From NCBI GenBank assembly GCA_018713405.1, contig DVOR01000058.1, positions 1 through 8,545 of the forward strand: a DNA stretch of 8,545 bases, given 5' to 3'. A program made the position numbers and the translations under genes. Below the pieces are notes generated by a model. The model did no database searches and was not told the origin of the DNA. It saw nothing but the letters and a program-made list of their open reading frames with translations. Positions 1 to 6,563 of this stretch are shown in pieces. The number at the start of each line of letters is the position of its first letter. The stretch's first letter is position 1. This stretch comes from Candidatus Spyradenecus faecavium. Its GTDB lineage: Bacteria > Verrucomicrobiota > Kiritimatiellia > RFP12 > DVOR01.

Positions 1-956
1 GTTGGGGGGAGGTCGGGGGGCGGCGTTTCGCCGGGGGGGAGGAGGCAGAGGACGACGTCGGCGCGGGCGATGAGGTCGCGGGCGCGGGCGACGCCTTGGC
101 GCTCGACGTCGCCGGGGGCGTCGCGCAGGCCGGCGGTGTCGACGAGCCGCACGGGCACGCCGTCGAGGTCGAGGGCCTCCTCGATGGAATCGCGGGTGGT
201 GCCGGGCTCGGGGCTGACGATGGCGCGGTCGGCGCCGAGCAGGGCGTTGAGAAGGGTGGACTTGCCGGCGTTCGGGGGGCCGGCCAGGACGACGAGGGCG
301 CCTTGGCGGAGGAGGCGGCCCTGGCGCCAGGTGGCGAGCAGGGCATGGGCGCGCGCGGCCAGGGCGTCGAGCCGCGCGGCGGCGCGGTCGGCGAAGTCGG
401 GCGGCAGCTCGCCCTCGTCGAAGTCCAGCAGGTGCTCGACGTCGGCGGAGAGGGCCAGCGCGTCGTCGTAGAGGGGGCCGAGGGCGTTTGAGAGGCGGCC
501 GCGGAGGTTGGCGCGGGCGGCCTGCTCGGCGCGGGGGGTCTTGGCGGCGATGAGGTCGGCGACGGCCTCGGCCTGGGTGAGGTCGAGCCGGCCGTTGAGG
601 AAGGCGCGGCGGGTGAACTCCCCTGGCCCGGCGGGGCGCGCGCCCAGGCGGAAGAGGGCCTCGAGGACGCGCCGGGGCACGACAGCGCCGCCGTGGACGC
701 ACAGCTCCACGGTGTCCTCGCCGGTGTAGGAACGCGGCGCGCGGTAGAAGAGGAGGACGGCGTCGTCGAGGGGGTCGCCCTCGGGCGTGCGGAGCGTGGC
801 GTAGGCGAAGGTGCCGGCGGGGCGCGCGCTCGGCGGCGGGTCGAGCCTCGGCGCGAGTCGGTCGGCAAGGGCGTAGGCCCCCTCGCCGCTCAGGCGGATG
901 AGGGCGACGCCGCCGAGCCCGGGGGCGGTGGCCAGTGCCGCGATGGGCTCACCCAC
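1..956 (-). CDS. mnmE: tRNA uridine-5-carboxymethylaminomethyl modification GTPase MnmE (TrmE), C-terminus off window
   Basis: MnmE works with MnmG on the wobble uridine (U34) of certain tRNAs, using a formyl-tetrahydrofolate-derived carbon, in the cytoplasm. The visible 318 residues start with the typical N-terminus (IAALATAPGLGG, residues 5-16). The folate-binding domain follows with DTVELCVHGG (81-90) and GEFTRRAFLNGRLDL (112-126), then the helical domain. The inserted G domain shows Walker A GPPNAGKST (226-234), GTTRD (252-256) and DTAGLRD (273-279). The rest of the G domain and the terminal helical part with the CxGK cysteine motif would lie before base 1. I chose the GTG at 956 because it gives the usual family N-terminus; it overlaps the stop of the upstream hemC-cobA-hemD gene by 8 nt (GTGGGTGA), suggesting translational coupling. 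No clear Shine-Dalgarno precedes it. Identity is certain; the exact start is likely. Confidence 0.96.
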   Translation of the reverse strand, partial: MGEPIAALATAPGLGGVALIRLSGEGAYALADRLAPRLDPPPSARPAGTFAYATLRTPEGDPLDDAVLLFYRAPRSYTGEDTVELCVHGGAVVPRRVLEALFRLGARPAGPGEFTRRAFLNGRLDLTQAEAVADLIAAKTPRAEQAARANLRGRLSNALGPLYDDALALSADVEHLLDFDEGELPPDFADRAAARLDALAARAHALLATWRQGRLLRQGALVVLAGPPNAGKSTLLNALLGADRAIVSPEPGTTRDSIEEALDLDGVPVRLVDTAGLRDAPGDVERQGVARARDLIARADVVLCLLPPGETPPPDLPP

Positions 957-2940
957 GGCAGGCTTCCCGGAAGCGGGCGAGGGCCCAGGCGCGGATGGCG
1001 TCGGCGGGGAGCTGGCGCGCGGGGACGGCGGCGGGCTCGACGCCCAGTCCGCGGAGGGCGGCGGCGGTGGGGCCGCCGAGCGCGATGACGGGGACGCCCT
1101 TGGGCGCGGACGTGGCGGCCCAGGCGCGGGCGGCGGAGGCGGAGGCCAGGAAGACGGCGTCGTGCGGGGGCGGCTCGGTCTCGGGCAGGCCGACGGTGCG
1201 GTAGAGGGGGAGGTCCTTGACCTTGGCGCCGCGGGCCTTGAGGGCCTGTGCGAGGGCGGGGCCGGCATCCTCGCTGCGGACGCGGAGGATCTTATAGCCC
1301 GAGAGGTCCTGCGGCAGGGCGGCGAGGAGCCCCTCGGCCGAGAAGTCGCGCTCGGGCGTCAGCGTGTCGATGTGGAGGTGGGCGAGGGCGGCGGCGGTGG
1401 CGGGGCCGGTCACGGCCAGGCGCTTGGGGAGGTATTGGATGGGGCTGACGAGGCGCTCGAGCAGGAAGCGCGCGGCGGTGGGCGAGGTGACGACAAGGAG
1501 GTTGTAGCCCTTGCTGGGGCGGATCTTCACGTCGGCGACGGCCTCGAAGCGCACCAGGGGGCGGACGACGGGGATGCCGCCGAGGTCCACGACGGCCCGG
1601 GCGGCCCGCTCGGCGACGCCTGCCGAGCCGGTGACCCAGACGCGTTGGCCGGCCAGGGGGCCGAGCGCGGGGAAGGCATGCTTGGCGGCCTCGCCGACGA
1701 GGAGGAGGCCCGGGGCCTCGGGCGGCTGCGGGCGGAGGTCGGCCACCGTGCCGCGCCAGACGCGTTGGCCGGGGCCCCAGGCGTCGTAGACGATGGCGCA
1801 GGGGGTCTCGGGGGCGTAGCGGCGGGCGACGGCGTCGGCCTGGCCCAGGGCCATGAACCAGACATCGGTGGTCTCGTCGCCGGTGGCGCGGGGGGTGGAG
1901 ACGACGAAGCCGCGGCCGGCCTCGCGGCGGGTCAGGAGCATGCCGGTGGCGGCGGGCGCGGCGGCCAGCGCGGAGACGCCGGGCCACACGCGGAAGGGGA
2001 TGCCGTCGGCGGCGAGGGCGTCGGTCTCCTCGGCCAGGCGCCCGAAGACGCCGGGGTCGCCGCCCTTGAGGCGGACGACGCGCTGGCCGCGGCGGGCGCG
2101 CTCGCCCAGGAGGGCGGTGATCTCGGCCTGCGGCAGGGCGTGGGCGCCGCTGCGCTTGCCGACGTAGAGCCGTTCGGCGCGGACGCCGTCGAGGAGCGTG
2201 GGGTCGAGGAGCGCGTCGTAGACCACGACGTCGGCGGCGCGGAGCTCGCGGAGCCCGGCGACGGTGCAGAGCCCGGCGTCACCCACGCCCGCGCCGACGA
2301 AGCGGACGGCCTTGACGTAGAGGCCGCGCAGGGCGCGGAGGCGCGGGTCGTCGCGGCGGAAGGTCATCGCCAGCACGCCCTGGCCGGGGGGCGGGGGCAG
2401 CTCGGAGAGGGGGATGTATTCGGTGATGCGGTCGCGCAGGCCCAGGCGGTGGAGGGCGGCGGCGGCCACGACGATGGCGTCGTAGTCGCCGCGGTCGAGC
2501 TTGGCGAGGCGCGCGGGGATGGCGCCGCGCAGGGTGAGGCGCTCGGCCTCGGGGAAGCGCTTGGCGCACCAGGCGTCGCGCCGGCCGCTGCTCACGCCCA
2601 CGCGGCGGGGCTCGGCCACGCGGCTGACCAGGCAGTCGCGCGGGTCCTCGCGCCAGGGCAGCCAGAACCAGTCGAGGCCCTCGGCGAGGCCCTCGGGGGG
2701 GAGGTCCTTGGCGGAGTGGATGGCGCAGTCGATGCGGCCCTCGAGGAGGGCGGCGTCGAGGTCGCGGGTGAAGAAGTCGCCGGGGCTGGCGCGCAGGTCG
2801 GTGGCCTGGTCGCGGTCGCCGGGCGAGGAGAAGGGCACGACCTCGAAGTCAAGCCCCGTCTCGTCGCGGAGCCTGGCGAGGGCGTCGTTGGTCTGGAGGA
2901 GGGAGAGTTCGGAGTCGCGGGTGCCGCAGCGCAGGGTCAT
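949..2940 (-). CDS. HemC-CobA-HemD triple fusion: truncated hydroxymethylbilane synthase, uroporphyrinogen-III C-methyltransferase and uroporphyrinogen-III synthase
   Basis: This 663-residue protein should take porphobilinogen to precorrin-2 in one chain. Residues 1 to about 206 are HemC: GTRDS (6-10), HSAKD (75-79, catalytic Asp79, equivalent to E. coli Asp84), the arginine pair 120-121, LRG (137-139) and PGQG (185-188). HemC stops there; the third domain, which holds the cysteine that binds the dipyrromethane cofactor, is absent. Residues about 210-425 are a CobA/SUMT methyltransferase: GAGVGD (216-221, usually GAGPGD), YVGKRSG (259-265), RLKGGDP (290-296) and PGVSA (320-324). Residues about 428-663 are HemD: VTSPTAARF (484-492), LYRT (579-582) and LGGPTAAALRGLG (621-633). 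The ATG at 2940 has AAAGGAG seven bases upstream. It follows the sirC-hemA fusion by 23 nt and overlaps mnmE by 8 nt. Family assignments are firm; whether the HemC part is active is open. Confidence 0.94.
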   Translation of the reverse strand: MTLRCGTRDSELSLLQTNDALARLRDETGLDFEVVPFSSPGDRDQATDLRASPGDFFTRDLDAALLEGRIDCAIHSAKDLPPEGLAEGLDWFWLPWREDPRDCLVSRVAEPRRVGVSSGRRDAWCAKRFPEAERLTLRGAIPARLAKLDRGDYDAIVVAAAALHRLGLRDRITEYIPLSELPPPPGQGVLAMTFRRDDPRLRALRGLYVKAVRFVGAGVGDAGLCTVAGLRELRAADVVVYDALLDPTLLDGVRAERLYVGKRSGAHALPQAEITALLGERARRGQRVVRLKGGDPGVFGRLAEETDALAADGIPFRVWPGVSALAAAPAATGMLLTRREAGRGFVVSTPRATGDETTDVWFMALGQADAVARRYAPETPCAIVYDAWGPGQRVWRGTVADLRPQPPEAPGLLLVGEAAKHAFPALGPLAGQRVWVTGSAGVAERAARAVVDLGGIPVVRPLVRFEAVADVKIRPSKGYNLLVVTSPTAARFLLERLVSPIQYLPKRLAVTGPATAAALAHLHIDTLTPERDFSAEGLLAALPQDLSGYKILRVRSEDAGPALAQALKARGAKVKDLPLYRTVGLPETEPPPHDAVFLASASAARAWAATSAPKGVPVIALGGPTAAALRGLGVEPAAVPARQLPADAIRAWALARFREACRG

Positions 2941-2947
2941 GGTCAGG

Positions 2948-2954
2948 CTCCTTT
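2948..2954 (-). promoter_or_regulatory. Ribosome binding site of the hemC-cobA-hemD fusion
   Basis: AAAGGAG on the minus strand, seven bases before the ATG at 2940. It lies in the 23-nt gap after the sirC-hemA stop and fixes the start of the fusion gene at a normal HemC N-terminus. Confidence 0.85.
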
Positions 2955-2963
2955 CGGCCCGGG

Positions 2964-4256
2964 TCAGGGAAGGGCGTCGTAGGCGTGCTCGGCGGCGGCG
3001 AGGAGGGCGTCGAGGGCGCCGGTGCGGCGGAGGTAGTCGCCGCGCAGGTCGTCCAGGTCGCGGACGCCGTCGTCGCCGGCGATGTTGCGGGGCGCGCCCA
3101 GGTCATAGGCCGGGACGCCGCCCAGGCCGGCCGCGTCGAAGCACGGCTTCTCGACGGTCAGGGCCGCGAGGAAGCGGTCGGCGCCGCGGACGGCCTCGCG
3201 CCACTCGGCCAGGGGACGGCAGTCCTCGCCCGGGAGGGGCGTGCGATGGAAGAGGACGGTGACGGGCAGGCCCAGGGCGTGGGCCTTGGCGACGGCGGCG
3301 CGGCCCAGGCGGCCCGTGCCGGCGACGACGACGCGGCCCTTGGCGCCCGCGAGCGCGAGCTCCTCGACCTCGACGTTGGGGATGAGGGGGGCGACGGCGG
3401 CGCGGACGGCCTGCGCGCGGCGGAGGGCCTCGGCGTAGGCGTCCATCAGGTGGCTGCAGGCCCAGCCCCGCTCGCGGGCCTCCTCGAAGGCGTCGCGCAC
3501 CTGCCCCACGATATGGAACTCCCCGGCCATCTTGGCGCGCATCCCCGCGAGCACCATCGTCAGGTGGCGCAGGGCGTCGGGGCCGACGGCGGCGGTGGCG
3601 CCGGGCAGGTGGAGGGCGTGCGCGGGCAGGCCGCTCTGGATGAGCTCGGGCGCGGCCCAGGCGATGAGCTCGGTGCGGTTGCAGGTGCGCAGGAGGGCCC
3701 AGCCGTAGAGGCCGTTGAGGAAGGCGAGGCGCGCGGCGAGGGTCTCGATCGGCGGCAGGGGGGCGGCCTCCTCCACGCCCAGGACGTAGAGCACGCCGGG
3801 GGAGACGCGCGCCAGGCTGCGGGCCAGGCCCTCGCGCACCTCCTTGGCGGTGCGGCAGCTGCGGCCGTCGGTCGAGACGGCGAGGGTCACGCCGTCCAGG
3901 CGCAGGGTCGCCGGCACGATGAAGTCGCCCTCGGCCCAGTTGCCGTCGGCGCAGCAGCAGGCCACGCCGCGGGCGCGGGCGGCGGCCAGGACGGCGCGGT
4001 TGACGTGCTTGTCGTCGGTGCAGGCGAAGGCCAGGCGGCACCCGGCCACGTCGTCGGGCACGAAGCAACGCTCCACCCGCGTGACGGGCAGGTCCGCGAA
4101 CTCCGCCACCGCGTCGGGGCAGACCAGGCGCACGGCGGCGCCGGCCTCGAGGAGGGCCCTGGCCTTGCGCAGGCCCACGCGGCCCCCGCCCACGACCAGG
4201 GCCGTCGCGCCCTCGATCAGCAGGTTCGCCGGGAAGGTCTTGCGCTCCGGCCGCAT
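2964..4256 (-). CDS. SirC-HemA fusion: precorrin-2 dehydrogenase (possible ferrochelatase) joined to a shortened glutamyl-tRNA reductase
   Basis: This 430-residue protein joins the first step of tetrapyrrole synthesis (glutamyl-tRNA to glutamate-1-semialdehyde) to a late step (precorrin-2 to sirohydrochlorin). Residues 1 to about 152 match the SirC/Met8/CysG N-terminal family: Rossmann motif GGGRVG (23-28), ACTDD (78-82), NRAV (86-89), DFIVPA (111-116) and AVSTDG (126-131). Asp104 is a candidate for the catalytic aspartate. Residues about 155-430 are glutamyl-tRNA reductase: LYVLG (156-160), RTCNRTE (190-196) with the nucleophile Cys192, GEFHIVGQVRDAFEEAR (245-261), and a second Rossmann motif GTGRLG (313-318). 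The reductase part is about 275 residues against 400 or more in the family, and its C-terminal dimerisation region is missing. The ATG overlaps the bioD stop as TGATG, with GGAGGG six bases upstream (4268-4263). An open frame continues further upstream inside bioD, but has no SirC-like sequence. Confidence 0.93.
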   Translation of the reverse strand: MRPERKTFPANLLIEGATALVVGGGRVGLRKARALLEAGAAVRLVCPDAVAEFADLPVTRVERCFVPDDVAGCRLAFACTDDKHVNRAVLAAARARGVACCCADGNWAEGDFIVPATLRLDGVTLAVSTDGRSCRTAKEVREGLARSLARVSPGVLYVLGVEEAAPLPPIETLAARLAFLNGLYGWALLRTCNRTELIAWAAPELIQSGLPAHALHLPGATAAVGPDALRHLTMVLAGMRAKMAGEFHIVGQVRDAFEEARERGWACSHLMDAYAEALRRAQAVRAAVAPLIPNVEVEELALAGAKGRVVVAGTGRLGRAAVAKAHALGLPVTVLFHRTPLPGEDCRPLAEWREAVRGADRFLAALTVEKPCFDAAGLGGVPAYDLGAPRNIAGDDGVRDLDDLRGDYLRRTGALDALLAAAEHAYDALP

Positions 4257-4897
4257 CACACGCCCTCCAGGATGGGCAGCTCCAGCCACGCCGCGCCCGG
4301 GAAGGCCTTGGCGGCCTCGGCGCGGAGCAGGCGGCGGGTGTCGGCGTCGATGATCGGGTCTTTGCGGCCGGGCCACGCGTTGTAGACCAGGGTGTCGACC
4401 TTGGCGCCGCGGCGGGCCAGCGCCTCGAAGGAGAGGAGGGCGTGGTTCACCGAGCCCAGCGCGCCGTGCAGCACGAAGACGAAGGGCCACCCCTGGGCGA
4501 CCGCGAAGTCCACCGTCAGCAACCCCTCGCGCAGGGGCACCATCAGGCCGCCGGCGCCCTCCACCAGCACCTCGTCGTAACGCGCGTCGAGCGCCTCGGC
4601 GCAGGCCTTCAGGCGGGCGAGGTCGATCTCGGTCCCGGCCAGGCGCGCGGCCAAATCGGGCGAGCACGGGTGCGGGAAGATGTAGGGCGCGGTCAGCCCC
4701 TCGGCGTCCTCGGGCAGCGGCCCCACGCCCATCATGGCGCGGTGGCGCGCGATGTCCTCCGACGCCCTCACGTTGCCGGTCTGCGCCAACTTCAGCGTCG
4801 CCACGCGCCGACCTGCGTCCAGTCCCGTCCGCGCCAGCCATCCCGTCGCGATGCTCTTGCCCGCGTCCGTGTCGATCCCGCTCACAAAACGAATCAT
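4256..4897 (-). CDS. bioD: ATP-dependent dethiobiotin synthetase
   Basis: BioD closes the ureido ring of dethiobiotin from 7,8-diaminopelargonate, CO2 and ATP, the penultimate step of biotin synthesis. The 213 residues are close to the family length. The P-loop is GIDTDAGKS (7-15), followed by KLAQTG (36-41), whose lysine matches the substrate/carbamate-binding lysine of the family. HPCSPDLAA (76-84), LVEGAGG (111-117) and LGSVNHALL (147-155) are also typical. The GIDT form, KLxQTG and SEDIxxHR pattern resembles the Bacteroides-type BioD from memory. I chose ATG 4897 because the P-loop then begins at the usual distance and AAAGGG sits seven bases upstream. Initiation further upstream (near 5032) would only add residues with no family similarity, translated through the promoter. 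It is the first gene of the leftward operon; no other bio gene is visible. Confidence 0.93.
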   Translation of the reverse strand: MIRFVSGIDTDAGKSIATGWLARTGLDAGRRVATLKLAQTGNVRASEDIARHRAMMGVGPLPEDAEGLTAPYIFPHPCSPDLAARLAGTEIDLARLKACAEALDARYDEVLVEGAGGLMVPLREGLLTVDFAVAQGWPFVFVLHGALGSVNHALLSFEALARRGAKVDTLVYNAWPGRKDPIIDADTRRLLRAEAAKAFPGAAWLELPILEGV

Positions 4898-4924
4898 GCG
4901 AAAGCCCTTTCCTCTGAATCGGCC

Positions 4925-4933
4925 ATTATACCA
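4925..4933 (-). promoter_or_regulatory. Extended -10 promoter for the bioD-hem-mnmE operon
   Basis: On the minus strand the sequence reads TGGTATAAT, a perfect -10 hexamer (4930-4925) with the TGn extension. It lies 27 bp before the bioD ATG. The -35 position (about 4948-4953, TCGTCG) is poor, as is common with an extended -10. A sigma-70-type promoter is inferred from motif match and position only. Confidence 0.65.
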
Positions 4934-4957
4934 CACCCGCCCCCCGCCGACGACGGC

Positions 4958-4986
4958 TTGCACGGCGTGGGGAATTGCGCTAACAT
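4958..4986 (+). promoter_or_regulatory. Candidate promoter of the lyase gene
   Basis: TTGCAC (4958-4963), an exact 17-bp spacer, then TAACAT (4981-4986). The hexamers match the sigma-70 consensus at three and four of six positions. Transcription would begin near 4993, about 25 bases before the start codon. The position between divergent genes supports it, but the match is moderate. Confidence 0.45.
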
Positions 4987-5007
4987 AAGTGAACAATCGG
5001 CTCAACG

Positions 5008-5013
5008 AAAGGA
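5008..5013 (+). promoter_or_regulatory. Ribosome binding site of the lyase gene
   Basis: AAAGGA five bases before the ATG at 5019. It decides the start against the in-frame GTG at 4989, which has no such site and lies almost at the predicted transcription start. Confidence 0.8.
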
Positions 5014-5018
5014 ACACC

Positions 5019-6467
5019 ATGGCCAACGTCAAGTTCTACGGCGGCAAGCAGCTGCCCCTCGAGATGCACAAGGTCCGCATCGTCCAAAAGCTTTTCCTTC
5101 CCCCTGTGGAGGAGCGCCGCCGCCTGATGAACGAGGCCGGCAACAACACCTTCCTCCTGCAGAACAAAGACGTCTTCATGGACATGCTGACCGACTCGGG
5201 CGTCAACGCGATGAGCGACCTCCAGCAGTCCGCCATGCTCCGCGCCGACGACGCCTACGCCGGCTCCGAGACCTACAACCGCCTGGCCGCCAAGGTGCGC
5301 GAGCTCTTCCACATGGACTACTTCCTGCCGGCGCACCAGGGCCGCGCCGCCGAGAACGTCCTCGCCACCGCCTACGTCAAGCCCGGCGACGTGGTGCCCA
5401 TGAACTTCCACTTCACCACCACCAAGGCCCACATCACCCGCCTGGGCGGCGCCGTCGAGGAGCTCATCGTCAAGGAAGGCCTCGCCCCCGCCAACGACTG
5501 CCCCTTCAAGGGCAACTTCGACATCCCCCGCCTCGAGGCCCTCATCCAGAAGGTCGGCGTGGAGAAGATCCCCTTCGTCCGCGTCGAGGCCGGCACCAAC
5601 CTCGTCGGCGGCCAGCCCCTCTCCCTCCAGAACATGCGCGACGTCGCCGCCGTCTGCAAAAAATACGGCATCAAGCTCATCCTCGACGCCTCCCTCCTCC
5701 AGGACAACCTCTGGTTCATCAAGCAGCGCGAGGCCGAGTGCAAGGACTGGACCATCCGCCAGATCCTCGACGAGATCGCCTCCCTCTACGACATCATTTA
5801 CTTCTCCGCCCGCAAGCTCGGCTTCGCCCGCGGCGGCGGCATCGCCATCCGTGACAAGGCCGACGAAGTCCGCATGAAGGAGCTCATCCCCCTCTACGAA
5901 GGCTTCCTCACCTACGGCGGCATGTCCGTCCGCGAGATGGAGGCCATCGTCGTCGGCCTCGACGAGACCCTCGACGAGGACATCATCTCCCAAGGCCCCC
6001 AGTTCATCGAATACATGGCCAACGAGCTCCACCGCCGCGGCATTCCCGTCATCCTCCCCGCCGGCGGCCTCGGTTGCCACCTCAACGCCTCCGAGTTCCT
6101 CGACCACGTCCCGCAGGCGCAATACCCCGCCGGCGCCCTCGCCGCCGCCCTCTACATCGCCGGCGGCGTCCGCGGCATGGAGCGCGGCACCCTCTCCGAG
6201 CAACGCAACGAAGACGGCTCCGAGCGCTTCGCCGAGCTCGAGCTCCTCCGCCTCGCCATGCCCCGCCGCGTCTTCACCCTCTCCCAGGTGGAATACGCCA
6301 TCGACCGCGTCCAGTGGCTCTACGACAACCGCCGCCTTGTCGGCGGCCTCACCTTCGTCGAGGAACCCTCCGTCCTCCGCTTCTTCTTCGGCCGCCTCGC
6401 CCCCGTCGGCGACTGGCAGGAGAAGCTCGTCGCCAAGTTCCGCGCCGACTTCGGCGACTCCCTCTGA
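5019..6467 (+). CDS. Tyrosine phenol-lyase/tryptophanase-family PLP-dependent beta-eliminating lyase (divergent)
   Basis: The 482-residue protein aligns along its length with tyrosine phenol-lyase (456 residues) and tryptophanase (about 470). These fold-type I PLP enzymes split an amino acid into a side-chain product, pyruvate and ammonia. Visible family features are LLTDSG in the variant form MLTDSG (56-61), DAYAGS (78-83, Tyr80), HQGR (106-109), TNLVGGQP (193-200), FIKQREAE (233-240) and MPRR (414-417). The Schiff-base lysine is Lys266 in SARKLG. Residues matching phenol-lyase substrate contacts Thr124, Arg381 and Phe448 (Citrobacter numbering) are kept as Thr133, Arg389 and Phe455, so it looks closer to phenol-lyase than tryptophanase. 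Phenol-lyase Arg217, Lys256 and Asp258 are replaced by Leu226, Arg265 and Leu267. The C-terminus is about 18 residues longer. It is a single-gene unit with its own promoter and terminator. Family certain, substrate unknown. Confidence 0.92.
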   Translation: MANVKFYGGKQLPLEMHKVRIVQKLFLPPVEERRRLMNEAGNNTFLLQNKDVFMDMLTDSGVNAMSDLQQSAMLRADDAYAGSETYNRLAAKVRELFHMDYFLPAHQGRAAENVLATAYVKPGDVVPMNFHFTTTKAHITRLGGAVEELIVKEGLAPANDCPFKGNFDIPRLEALIQKVGVEKIPFVRVEAGTNLVGGQPLSLQNMRDVAAVCKKYGIKLILDASLLQDNLWFIKQREAECKDWTIRQILDEIASLYDIIYFSARKLGFARGGGIAIRDKADEVRMKELIPLYEGFLTYGGMSVREMEAIVVGLDETLDEDIISQGPQFIEYMANELHRRGIPVILPAGGLGCHLNASEFLDHVPQAQYPAGALAAALYIAGGVRGMERGTLSEQRNEDGSERFAELELLRLAMPRRVFTLSQVEYAIDRVQWLYDNRRLVGGLTFVEEPSVLRFFFGRLAPVGDWQEKLVAKFRADFGDSL

Positions 6468-6472
6468 GTCCC

Positions 6473-6488
6473 GGCTGATTGGCTGATT
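6473..6488 (+). repeat. Two tandem copies of an 8-bp unit
   Basis: GGCTGATT occurs twice in direct succession, just after the lyase stop codon and immediately before the terminator stem. No function can be assigned. Confidence 0.7.
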
Positions 6489-6524
6489 GGAAGGGTGCGG
6501 GCCCACCCCGCACCCTTCCTTTTT
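6489..6524 (+). terminator. Intrinsic terminator of the lyase gene
   Basis: A perfect 13-bp GC-rich stem (GGAAGGGTGCGGG at 6489-6501 with its complement at 6507-6519), a five-base loop and a run of five T. It starts 22 bases after the stop codon and separates the lyase from the ACT operon. Confidence 0.95.
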
Positions 6525-6563
6525 GTCCCTCCCCTTTGAGTCGACACTGGTGCAATCCATCAA

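Noticed and set aside
898..2982. A 694-codon open frame on the plus strand opposite the hemC-cobA-hemD fusion.
   Set aside because: Its product is a low-complexity run of Gly, Ala, Glu and Asp with no family resemblance. It is the antisense shadow of a gene with C/G third positions.
2985..4385. A 466-codon plus-strand open frame opposite sirC-hemA.
   Set aside because: Same low-complexity composition; the minus strand carries clear SirC and HemA motifs.
4257..4841. An upstream extension of the sirC-hemA frame through bioD.
   Set aside because: The added residues resemble no family and overlap the well-supported bioD; the ATG at 4256 has a good ribosome binding site.
5019..6467. Annotation of the lyase as tryptophanase (tnaA).
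   Set aside because: FTTT, MERG and LRFF match phenol-lyase substrate residues, not the tryptophanase equivalents. The altered PLP site also makes a firm name unsafe.
6489..6524. The hairpin between the lyase and ACT genes as a riboswitch or attenuator.
   Set aside because: It directly follows a stop codon, is a single perfect stem with a T run, and lies before the ACT promoter, so a plain terminator explains it.
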